Shown here in pieces: positions 42,118 through 49,371 of a stretch of 49,371 bases of DNA (within the stretch, counting starts at the first letter, position 1; each line of letters starts with the position of its first letter). The position numbers were made by a program, and so were the translations under genes. The notes beneath the pieces were generated by a model that searched no databases, was not told the DNA's origin, and saw only the letters and a list, made by a program, of their open reading frames with translations. Source of the DNA: Chromatiaceae bacterium (lineage in GTDB: Bacteria; Pseudomonadota; Gammaproteobacteria; Chromatiales; Chromatiaceae); assembly GCA_013426805.1 (NCBI GenBank), contig JACDZG010000050.1:1-49371 (forward strand), written 5' to 3'.

Positions 42118-44216
42118 TCTGCCAGCCCCGCCAACATCGTCTCCGCCGCCCGCTCCAACCGCCAAAACTCCGCCAACAACTGCGCCGCGGGCGGCGGAGC
42201 GGCATAGCGGTAGAAATACTTGTTGGGCAGGATCTCATACCCAAGCTGTGGGCTGTCCTTCCAGCGGATGATGGGTTTGGCGATCTCGCGTTCCAGGAAG
42301 GCGGGGATGTCTTCGCCGAATGGGATGTATTCGTCGTCCTTGACGTAATGACGGTGGGTCCATTCGACCTCGGTCCGCAGCGCGGCCAGGAAGGTGCGAA
42401 CCGCGCGGTTGTTTGCCGCGGTGTCGGTCTGGGTTTGCGTCAATGCGGCGATCTCGGCAGCGAAGGCGCGCCGGGCGGCGTTTTCGAACACCTGGGGAAA
42501 GCTGTCGGCGGGGGCGAGGGTGAAGGCGATGGTTCGCCACTCAGCGTCGGTCGGGACCGCATCCACCTTCACCGCGTCAGGTCTGCGCAGACGGATCCGG
42601 AAGGACAGGTCGCTATCGTAGAACTCCTGTTCCTTCTTGATGTTGGCCGGCGTGAAGGCCTTCTCATAGGGCTCGGTGACGATGGCCGGCTGGTCCTGCG
42701 CATCGGTCTGCCAGAAGACGACCGCCACCTTGTGGTAGGCGAAGGCCCGTTCGGTCGGCGTATTGGCGAAGAGCCGGACATCGGGGTCCGTGTAGCCCGG
42801 TGCCCAGCCGTCCCGATAGCGCGCCTCGATCCATTGACGGTGGGCCTCGGTCATCCGGTTGCGCTTGTTGCTGAACGCCTTGGGTTCCTTCTCGAACTGC
42901 TGACGGGCGTCGATGATCATGACGCGCCCCTGGTGGTCCGCGGGTTTGGCGGTCCGCAGCAGCCAGATATAGGTGAAGATGCCGGTGTTGTAGAAGAGTT
43001 GGTCCGGCAGCATCACGATGGCATCGAGCCAGTCGTGCTCCAGGATCCAGCGGCGAATCTCGCTTTCGCCGGAACCGCAGTCGCCGTTGGAGAGTGGCGA
43101 GCCGTTGAAAACGATGGCGATGCGGCTGCCGCCATTTTCGGGCGCCCTCTGCTTGGCCAGCATGGTCTGGAGGAAGAGCAGGGCGCCGTCGTTGATGCGC
43201 GGCATCCCGGCGCGGTAGCGGGTGGTGCGCAGCCGCTTGGCCGCGTCCTCATAGCCGTCTTTGCCGCCCCAGGTGACGCCGAACGGCGGGTTGCTGAGCA
43301 TATAGTCGAAGCGGTAGCGGGACTCGGGGAGTTGATCGCCCGGCTCCTTGACGTTGGGTACGTGGGGGATCAGTGAGTTGCCGTAGAACACATGCGCCTC
43401 CCGGTCGCCCTTGAGCAGCAGGTCGGCCTTGCAGATGGCGTAGTTGGCGGGCTGGAGTTCCTGGCCGTTGATGGTGACGAAACCCTCGACTCCAGCTCGC
43501 TCCTGATCGGTCGCGGCGCGGTCGAACAGGTGCTCTTTGGCCACGGAGAGCATGCCGCCGGTGCCGCAGGCCGGGTCATAGATCGAGAGGTGCCGGTCGG
43601 GGATGGGGATCTCCAGTAACTCCACCATCAGCCGGACGATCTCGCGCGGCGTGAAGTGGTCGCCCGCTTCCTCCCCGGCCTCTTCCGAGAAGCGCCGCAG
43701 CAGTTCCTCGTAGACATAGCCCATCTCCAGGTTGGAGAGGTGCTCGGGGCCTAAAGGCTCGTCCTTGTACTGGTTGAGGATGGGGGCGAGCCGATTGCGC
43801 TTGACCATCTCGCCGATGATGGCGCGGTAGTTGAAGTGCTCGATGATCTCCTGGACGTTTTCGGAAAACCCATTGATATATTTTCGGTAGTTTGCTTCCA
43901 GCAGGGTGTGGTCTTCCTCGTAGACCCGGCGTAGGGTCCAATCGGTCTGGTTGGAGAAGGGCGCGGTGCCGGTCTCCATGCCCTTGACCAGCTGAGCGAG
44001 TGCCGTGTCGTCGATCTCCGGCCGTTTGGCACGGACCTCCGTCTTTTTGTCTTCGCGCCAGCGGATCAGCACGCACTCCAGCCGACGGATGACGATGATC
44101 GGCAGGATCACGCCCTGGTATTCATAGGCTTTGAACTTGCCCCGCAGGCGCACGGCGGATTTCCAGATCTCGGCGGCCAGGTTGTCGAGCCGGGGCTTGT
44201 TGAGGGTGATGGACAT
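42114..44216 (-). CDS. hsdM: Type I restriction N6-adenine methyltransferase HsdM
   Basis: A 700-residue modification subunit. The N-terminal helical domain (about 1-160) is followed by the methyltransferase core, with AdoMet motif I DPACGTGG (214-221) and catalytic NPPF (309-312). The C-terminal part (about 500-700) is longer than in the shortest HsdM proteins and ends in a helical segment. First gene of hsdM-hsdS-DUF1016-hsdR-radC. The ribosome site before the ATG is weak. Confidence 0.93.
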   Translation of the reverse strand: MSITLNKPRLDNLAAEIWKSAVRLRGKFKAYEYQGVILPIIVIRRLECVLIRWREDKKTEVRAKRPEIDDTALAQLVKGMETGTAPFSNQTDWTLRRVYEEDHTLLEANYRKYINGFSENVQEIIEHFNYRAIIGEMVKRNRLAPILNQYKDEPLGPEHLSNLEMGYVYEELLRRFSEEAGEEAGDHFTPREIVRLMVELLEIPIPDRHLSIYDPACGTGGMLSVAKEHLFDRAATDQERAGVEGFVTINGQELQPANYAICKADLLLKGDREAHVFYGNSLIPHVPNVKEPGDQLPESRYRFDYMLSNPPFGVTWGGKDGYEDAAKRLRTTRYRAGMPRINDGALLFLQTMLAKQRAPENGGSRIAIVFNGSPLSNGDCGSGESEIRRWILEHDWLDAIVMLPDQLFYNTGIFTYIWLLRTAKPADHQGRVMIIDARQQFEKEPKAFSNKRNRMTEAHRQWIEARYRDGWAPGYTDPDVRLFANTPTERAFAYHKVAVVFWQTDAQDQPAIVTEPYEKAFTPANIKKEQEFYDSDLSFRIRLRRPDAVKVDAVPTDAEWRTIAFTLAPADSFPQVFENAARRAFAAEIAALTQTQTDTAANNRAVRTFLAALRTEVEWTHRHYVKDDEYIPFGEDIPAFLEREIAKPIIRWKDSPQLGYEILPNKYFYRYAAPPPAAQLLAEFWRLERAAETMLAGLAE

Positions 44217-44265
44217 GGGGACGGCGGCGCTCCTGCACGGGTACTGGCTTGTCAGTCTCGTGGGG

Positions 44266-44322
44266 ATTATAGCCGTCGGACGTTATAGCCGGACAAGGGG
44301 CGGGTTTGAAACCCGCCCCTAC
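44266..44322. repeat. Interspersed palindromic repeat, copy 2
   Basis: Same element as at 35483-35536: ATTATAGCC start, shared TCGGACGT and CCGGAC blocks, ending in a 25-base palindrome (44296-44320, 12-base arms AGGGGCGGGTTT around one G). It lies just upstream of hsdM. The hairpin is more complete than in copy 1. Confidence 0.82.
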
Positions 44323-44399
44323 AAGGGTAACTCGCTTTAGGCGATTCCCAGGAACATAGATCCAGACTGCGCATGCCTCAAAAGCCGCAAGGGGCTGGA

Positions 44400-44419
44400 G
44401 GGGCGACTAAAGTCGCCCC
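44400..44419. repeat. GC-rich hairpin after the Pro-rich gene
   Basis: GGGGCGACT-AA-AGTCGCCCC, a perfect 9-base stem. It lies 14 bases beyond the stop of the Pro-rich gene. It could end transcription, but no T-run follows on either strand, so it may be another dispersed repeat. Confidence 0.55.
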
Positions 44420-44432
44420 GACATGTGGCGCC

Positions 44433-45269
44433 TTAGCGGGTGGTCCCCGGCGGGTACGGCTGCTGCTGGGGGACGCCTGGGTAAGCCGGATACGGGGGCA
44501 CATAGCCGGGCGGGTACTGCCCGGCGCCGTAACCGCCTGGGTAGCCTTGCTGATACCCTGGTCCGTACCGGTTCGGATAGGCGCCCGGATAGCTGCCGGG
44601 ATAGCCCTGTGGATAGCCGGGCTGCGCCATGTCCGGCCGGCCCGGATAGCGCGCCGGGGGACCGGCGGGGACGGGCGCGGCGGGTGGCGGGCCGGCCGGC
44701 CGGGCCGGGGCCGCGGGGGTGACGGCCGGCGGAGTGTCGCGGTTCGGCACGGCGGCTGTCGGGGGCGCTGTGGGGCCGGCAGGTCTCGTGCCGAGGTCGG
44801 TCGGGCGTGTCGGGGCTGGTGTTGTGCCGACCGCCGACGGCCGGGCGCTTTGCGGGCCGGCCTGGGACGCTGGTGCGGCTGCCGGTGCGGTCGTGGCAGG
44901 CGGCTGCTGCGCCACGGGCGCGGCGTTTGGCGGCGTCCGGCCGGGTGCGCTCCCCGCGGTCGCCGGTGCGGGCTTGACCGGTGCCTGGGCTTGAGTCTGC
45001 TGTGGCACCGGAGGCGGCGCTTTCGCGGCTTGCTCCGGGGCGGCCGGTTGGGGTGTCGGTGCTGCCGGCGGTTTCGGCGGGGTCACGGTGACCAGCCCGA
45101 TCGGGGCGAGCCGCTGCGCCTGGGTCGCGTCAGGCGGCGCGGAGCGCGGAGCCGGATGAGACCAGACATAGTAAATGCCGAAGGCGGCTGCCAACACGAC
45201 CAACCAGACGAAGTACTGGCCGATGTCGATGGGCTGCCGCTGGTTACGAACGTCCTCGGGAGGGAACAT
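44433..45269 (-). CDS. Membrane-anchored Pro/Ala- and Pro/Gly/Tyr-rich protein
   Basis: A 278-residue protein. A short cytoplasmic N-terminus is followed by one membrane helix (about 17-38; GQYFVWLVVLAAAFGIYYVW). A Pro/Ala/Thr-rich extended region (about 40-200) leads to a C-terminal Pro-Gly-Tyr tract (about 205-270) with repeated YPG/GYP units. It looks like a periplasm-spanning or surface-contact stalk; the function is unknown. The ATG at 45269 is preferred over one six bases earlier because AAGGAG is then 6 bases upstream. Confidence 0.75.
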   Translation of the reverse strand: MFPPEDVRNQRQPIDIGQYFVWLVVLAAAFGIYYVWSHPAPRSAPPDATQAQRLAPIGLVTVTPPKPPAAPTPQPAAPEQAAKAPPPVPQQTQAQAPVKPAPATAGSAPGRTPPNAAPVAQQPPATTAPAAAPASQAGPQSARPSAVGTTPAPTRPTDLGTRPAGPTAPPTAAVPNRDTPPAVTPAAPARPAGPPPAAPVPAGPPARYPGRPDMAQPGYPQGYPGSYPGAYPNRYGPGYQQGYPGGYGAGQYPPGYVPPYPAYPGVPQQQPYPPGTTR

Positions 45270-45566
45270 TAGCATCTCCTTCTAAGAATAGAGCCGTAAT
45301 CCTACCGCATTGCGGTGCCGAGGCGCATCGGCGTGACACGCACGCGCGCGCCGATACCCGATCCACGGGCGTTCCGGCGCGCCCTGACGGCGCGCCATGA
45401 CGGTGCGCCCCCGCTGCCGCTGGTCGATGCCGATCGCTGTTTCCATCACGCGCACCTGTTGACCCGCATCGCCGGCCGCCCAACAATCCCCCACCCAGAC
45501 CAGGATTGATCCGTCCAAGCAAACGGGGCCGCCCCCCGTGTCATCCAAACGAAGAGGTAATCTCTC

Positions 45567-46679
45567 ATGCAGCCCATCCCCATCGGCCAGGTTCAGTTGC
45601 GGTTCGGCCAGGCCATCGACGCCGCCTCCATTCCCGGCCAGGTTTCGGCTATCGCCTTGGATGACGGCGGTCATCTGTGGTTTGGTGCCGACCCGTTGGA
45701 CGGCCTCCTCCGGTTGGTTCCCAAGGCCGCCGGCGACCAGCCCGCCAAGCGGGGGGCCTCGTCCGCGCCGCCCGGTTGGACTGACCCGAGCGCGCTGGAC
45801 CTTGCGACGATGCTCGATCTGCCGAATCCGGGGGAGTCCATGGACCTGACCGGCCTGGCCTGCGCCGGCGAGCTGCTGTGGTTCATCGGGTCCCATGCCG
45901 GCGCGCGTTTGCGCCCGGACCCCGCGTTGAGCGATGCGCAGAACCTGGAGCGTTTGACCTGGATCGAGCCGATCCATCGGCGCGCCTGCCTGGGCTGTGC
46001 CCAAGTCAGGGCCGACCGCCTGCCCGAGCCGCGTGACTTGGCCCTGCTGCCCATCGAGGACGGCGGTAATGCGCTCACCCGCGCCCTGGCCGAGGACCCG
46101 CACCTGGCCGCCTATTTCGCCCCCGGCCCCATCCCGATGGCCGAGAACGGTCTGGAACTGGCGGGGCTCGGGTGCCGTGCCGGGCGGTTGTGGATCGGTT
46201 TCAGCGGACCGGTGTTGGGCGGCTTCGCGGTGGTGCTGGAGGTGCAGCCGCGGGTGGAGAGTCCCTGTGTGCTGCGCCTCACGCCTATCGGTCTGGAAGG
46301 TCGTCCCTATCGCAAATATCTGGTGGACCTGGGTGGTCGCGGCGTCCAGGGGCTGCGCTGGCAGGGCGACAGCCTGCTGATCCTGTCCGGGCCGGTCACT
46401 GATCCAGCCGCTGATGCCGCGGCCGGGCAGCCGGGCCTCTATCGGCTGCGCGGGGCCGCCCAACTGAGTGCCGACAGCCTGACGCTTGCCGACGATCCGC
46501 GCCTGACGCTCCTCCAGCCGCTGACCGGCAGCCTGCAGGGCGACCGTCCGCGGGCCATGGAGCGCTATGACGGACTGGGCCGGCCTGGGGTCATGGTCGT
46601 CTCCAGCACTTTGCACACCAGCCGTTGGGGTGCGGCGGATGGGTTGTCGGCGGAGGTCTTTCCGCTGCCGGATCGCTGA
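45567..46679 (+). CDS. DUF3616 domain protein
   Basis: A 370-residue soluble protein, probably a beta-propeller. It matches DUF3616 by GLACAGELLWFIGSHAGAR-type sequence (key LLWFIGSH) near residue 100-115, LELAGLGCRAGRLWIGF and GVQGLRWQGDSLLILSGP. The family function is unknown. GAGGTAA lies about 8 bases before the ATG. The 297-base gap upstream holds this site but no gene I trust. Confidence 0.82.
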   Translation: MQPIPIGQVQLRFGQAIDAASIPGQVSAIALDDGGHLWFGADPLDGLLRLVPKAAGDQPAKRGASSAPPGWTDPSALDLATMLDLPNPGESMDLTGLACAGELLWFIGSHAGARLRPDPALSDAQNLERLTWIEPIHRRACLGCAQVRADRLPEPRDLALLPIEDGGNALTRALAEDPHLAAYFAPGPIPMAENGLELAGLGCRAGRLWIGFSGPVLGGFAVVLEVQPRVESPCVLRLTPIGLEGRPYRKYLVDLGGRGVQGLRWQGDSLLILSGPVTDPAADAAAGQPGLYRLRGAAQLSADSLTLADDPRLTLLQPLTGSLQGDRPRAMERYDGLGRPGVMVVSSTLHTSRWGAADGLSAEVFPLPDR

Positions 46680-46899
46680 GTCCGGAATGGTGTTACTGGG
46701 CCGCCGGCTGGTCGGCTTGACCGCGCGCCGGAGGCCCGGTCAACGCCGCACTCCTATCGAGTTCGCAACAAGCACGGACCGGCAAGATAAGACGGAATGC
46801 CCAACTGTGTCACATCCGCGCTGTCGACGGGAAACTTGGTGGGGATGCGTGGGTCATAATGACGTACAATGAACGCATCATCCGTACCGGAGCACGGCC

Positions 46900-47169
46900 A
46901 TGCCTTCTACCCAGCAATCGACTGAATCCGCCCGCATCAACCTGCGCACCAGCCCTGAGGCCAAGGCACTGATCGAGCGCGCCGCGGCGCTGATGGGAAC
47001 GACCCTGTCCGGGTTCATGATTCAAAACGCGTATGAAGCAGCCAGCCGAATCGTGGCCGACAACGAGACCCTGGTGCTGTCCCACCAGGCGTTCGCGGCC
47101 TTCATTACGGCCGGCGAAGACCCGTCCGAGCCAAATGATGCACTGCGCGCATTGATGGCGCGGCGCTGA
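46900..47169 (+). CDS. DUF1778 (TacA-like) antitoxin
   Basis: An 89-residue ribbon-helix-helix antitoxin (RINLRTSPEAKALIERAAAL and GFMIQNAYEAASRIV). It precedes a GNAT toxin with no gap, the standard TacA-TacT order, and would bind the toxin and repress the operon. A TACAAT hexamer at about 46865 may be the -10 box, but I find no good -35. Confidence 0.88.
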   Translation: MPSTQQSTESARINLRTSPEAKALIERAAALMGTTLSGFMIQNAYEAASRIVADNETLVLSHQAFAAFITAGEDPSEPNDALRALMARR

Positions 47170-47661
47170 ATGCCTGCCCGGATCGAACTCCTCTCAGATC
47201 GTCATCGTCGTGAAGGATTTGATTGCGGAGAGCCCGCGCTCAATGGATTCCTGGTCCGTCTGGCGGGCCAGCAACAGCGGCGCGGTATCGGCAAGACCTA
47301 TGTGGCCTTGGCGGCGGATGGGGAGACAGTGGCCGGCTTCGTCACCCTGAGCGCCGGTCAGGTGGCAACCGCGGGGATGCCGAATGCGCGGACGCTCCCC
47401 CAGTGTCCGGTGCCGGTGCTGCGTATCGGCCGTCTGGCGGTGGATCGTGGCGCGCAGGGCCAAGGCGTCGGGCAGGATTTGCTCGCGTTTGCGTTACAGC
47501 TCGCCCTGAGCCTCTCCCGGCAGATTGGACTCTACGCCGTGGTCGTCGATGCCAAACATGAGCGGGCCGCTGGTTTCTATCGCAGGCTGGGATTCGAGGC
47601 GACGCTTGACAATGCCTTATGTCTCTATCTGCCGTTATCACTGCTTGCAAAAACGCTGTAG
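47170..47661 (+). CDS. GNAT-family toxin (TacT-like)
   Basis: A 163-residue N-acetyltransferase of the TacT/AtaT type, which poisons translation by acetylating aminoacyl-tRNA. The acetyl-CoA-binding loop is RLAVDRGAQGQGVGQDLL (about 91-108), and the FYRRLGFEA near the end is typical of the fold. The ATG follows the antitoxin stop directly (TGAATG). Full length. Confidence 0.88.
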   Translation: MPARIELLSDRHRREGFDCGEPALNGFLVRLAGQQQRRGIGKTYVALAADGETVAGFVTLSAGQVATAGMPNARTLPQCPVPVLRIGRLAVDRGAQGQGVGQDLLAFALQLALSLSRQIGLYAVVVDAKHERAAGFYRRLGFEATLDNALCLYLPLSLLAKTL

Positions 47662-47738
47662 TTGTTTGGGTTGGGCCGCGCGGATGTTCGCCGACACCCA
47701 CGCTTGGCCCCCACTCCCGCTTCCGGTACCCTGCCGGG

Positions 47739-49371
47739 ATGCGCCTGGAAAAGATCAAGCTCGCCGGTTTCAAATCATTCGTCGACCCTACTACGGCCCA
47801 TTTCCCGAGTAATCTGGTAGGGGTTGTCGGTCCCAACGGCTGCGGCAAGTCCAATGTCATCGACGCCGTGCGCTGGGTGATGGGCGAATCGTCCGCCAAG
47901 ATGCTGCGCGGCGAGTCGATGGCGGATGTCATTTTCAACGGCAGCACCGGCCGTAAGCCGGTGGGCATGGCGAGCATCGAGCTGGTCTTCGACAACGCCG
48001 ACGGGCGGGCCGGGGGGGAGTACGCCGCCTTCAACCAGATCGCGGTCAAGCGGCAGGTGTCCCGCGACGGCCAGTCCGGCTATTTTCTGAACGGCAGCCG
48101 CTGCCGTCGCCGCGACATCCAAGATCTCTTCCTGGGCACCGGTCTGGGGCCGCGGTCCTACGCCATCATCGAACAGGGGATGATCTCGCGCATCATCGAG
48201 GCGCGCCCGGAGGATTTGCGCCTGTTTCTGGAGGAGGCCGCCGGCATCTCCAAATACAAGGAGCGGCGCAAAGAGACCGAAGGGCGCATGCGCAGCACCC
48301 GCGAGAACCTGGAACGGCTCGACGACCTGCGCGATGAAGTGGGCAAGCAGTTGCTGCATCTGGAGCGCCAAGCCGATACCGCCGCCCGTTACACCGCGTA
48401 TCGGGCCGAGGAGCGGCGGCTCGACCAAGAACTCAAGGCCCTGCGCTGGCGTGCCCTGGACGCGGAACTCGAAGCGCAGGACCGGCGGCTCGGCGCGCTG
48501 GAAACCGATCAGGCCGCGGCGCTCGCCCGCCAGCGCCGCCTCGAGGCCGACATCGAGGACCGCCGCACCGCTTACACGGGCGCGTCCGAGACGTTCAACC
48601 AAATTCAGGGCCGTTTCTACGCGGTGGGCGCGGAGATCGCCCGCGCCGAACAGGCCATCCAGTTCGCCAACGAGTCGCGCGGACGCCGCGAGGCCGAACT
48701 GGTGCGCCTGGATCAGGAGTTGTCCGACGCCGCCCATCATCTGGAACGCGATCAGACCCGGCTCGCCGAGATCGATGAGTCGCTGACGCGGGACGAGCCC
48801 CTGCTGGCCGTCGCCGAGGCGGAACTTGCGGCCGCCGCCGCCGCGGTAGCGCTGGCCGAGGATCAACAGGCGCAGTGGGAGTCTGAATGGGACCGTTTCA
48901 ATCAGGAAGCCGCCGGCCCCGGCCAGCAGGCCCAGGTGGCGCGCGCTCAGATCAACGCCCTGGAACAGCGTCTGACCCGCGACCGGGAGCGGCTGCGGCG
49001 CAGTGACGAAGACGCCGGCCGGCTCGACCTGGCGGGGGCTGCGGCGCGCATCGCCGAACTGGTTGAGCAGGAGGCCGGGATTGCGGAACAGGTGGCCGAG
49101 CTGGAAGACGGCCAACAGGCCAACGCGGCGGAGCTGGCCGCGCGTGAGACGGCGCTGCGCGGCCTGACGGTCGCGTTGGACGACATCCGGACCGCGCTGC
49201 AACAGGCCAAGGGCCGGCGGGCCTCGCTCACCGCCTTGCAGGAGGCCGCCCGTGCCGACGCCGATCAGGGCGTGACCGCCTGGCTGGCGGCCAACGGGCT
49301 GGCGCAGGCGCCGCGGCTGGTGGATCGGCTCGAGGTCGCCGAGGGTTGGGAGTGGGCGGTGGAGACGGCCC
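47739..49371 (+). CDS. smc: Chromosome segregation protein SMC, 5' part
   Basis: The N-terminal 544 residues of SMC, cut by the right edge. It begins MRLEKIKLAGFKSFVDPTTA with Walker A GPNGCGKS (31-38). The FLEEAAGISKYKERR segment ends the head, and a long coiled coil starts at about residue 170. The hinge (GVTAWLAANGLAQAPRLVDR) begins near 510. SMC compacts and segregates chromosomes in complex with ScpA/ScpB. No in-frame stop is seen to the end. Confidence 0.95.
   Translation, partial: MRLEKIKLAGFKSFVDPTTAHFPSNLVGVVGPNGCGKSNVIDAVRWVMGESSAKMLRGESMADVIFNGSTGRKPVGMASIELVFDNADGRAGGEYAAFNQIAVKRQVSRDGQSGYFLNGSRCRRRDIQDLFLGTGLGPRSYAIIEQGMISRIIEARPEDLRLFLEEAAGISKYKERRKETEGRMRSTRENLERLDDLRDEVGKQLLHLERQADTAARYTAYRAEERRLDQELKALRWRALDAELEAQDRRLGALETDQAAALARQRRLEADIEDRRTAYTGASETFNQIQGRFYAVGAEIARAEQAIQFANESRGRREAELVRLDQELSDAAHHLERDQTRLAEIDESLTRDEPLLAVAEAELAAAAAAVALAEDQQAQWESEWDRFNQEAAGPGQQAQVARAQINALEQRLTRDRERLRRSDEDAGRLDLAGAAARIAELVEQEAGIAEQVAELEDGQQANAAELAARETALRGLTVALDDIRTALQQAKGRRASLTALQEAARADADQGVTAWLAANGLAQAPRLVDRLEVAEGWEWAVETA

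Noticed and set aside
44400-44419. Rho-independent terminator
   Set aside because: Strong stem but no T-run on either strand; listed as a repeat instead.
45315-45509. A 64-codon plus-strand frame upstream of the DUF3616 gene
   Set aside because: No ribosome site, no recognisable product, Arg/Pro-rich as expected for chance frames in GC-rich DNA.

Overview
This is a gene-dense, high-GC window, mostly packed head to tail and often with overlapping start and stop codons. The genes fit a gammaproteobacterium, most likely a nitrogen-fixing purple sulfur bacterium (Chromatiales). The basis is a complete rnfABCDGE operon, cowN (protects N2 fixation from CO), a PEP-CTERM-like exported protein and a chromosomal smc. 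The taxonomy is inference; there is no rRNA or tRNA gene in the window to test it.

Layout. 1-6.7 kb: a YdiF-type acyl-CoA transferase (-), an MCE-domain lipid-transport protein with its PqiC-like lipoprotein (+), an unrecognised 449-residue protein (+), and a lipoprotein ending in eight Lys/Ala/Pro 14-residue repeats (-). 6.9-9.05 kb: a divergent tyrosine recombinase / KfrA-like pair that looks like the left edge of a defence island.

9.06-24.85 kb: a single minus-strand defence operon. In transcription order it reads brxF, brxC, AAA ATPase (frameshifted), DUF4276 (truncated), MNT nucleotidyltransferase, HEPN, two short gene remnants, AlbA_2/ATPase-like regulator, PglXI-type DNA methyltransferase, second AAA ATPase, small partner gene (frameshifted), pglZ, and a brxA-like gene. 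It is a BREX type 3 backbone, but I see no brxHII helicase. Extra ATPase modules occupy the variable positions. The 212 bases at 18393-18604 hold the 3' end of a second AlbA_2-like gene joined to the 5' end of a second methyltransferase gene, a scar of module exchange. The chain of ATGA stop/start overlaps is preserved across it. This is the most interesting part of the window.

25.1-36.0 kb, metabolism: a DMT-superfamily transporter (+); rnfABCDGE (-), which couples NADH:ferredoxin electron transfer to an ion gradient; an FAD oxidoreductase and ferredoxin-NADP reductase (-); glutathione peroxidase and a PEP-CTERM-like protein (+); DUF2721 and cowN (-). Rnf, Fpr and CowN together suggest electron supply to, and protection of, nitrogenase. 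No nif gene is in the window.

36.1-44.2 kb: a second restriction locus on the minus strand, hsdM, hsdS, a DUF1016 PD-(D/E)XK nuclease, hsdR and radC, all touching or overlapping. 44.4-49.4 kb: a Pro/Gly/Tyr-rich membrane-anchored protein (-), a DUF3616 protein (+), a DUF1778/GNAT toxin-antitoxin pair (+), and the 5' end of smc (+), cut by the right edge.

No gene-free stretch exceeds about 300 bases. The larger gaps (24853-25135, 35422-35689, 44217-44432, 45270-45566, 46680-46899) hold candidate promoters, ribosome sites or palindromic interspersed repeats, listed below where I can support them.
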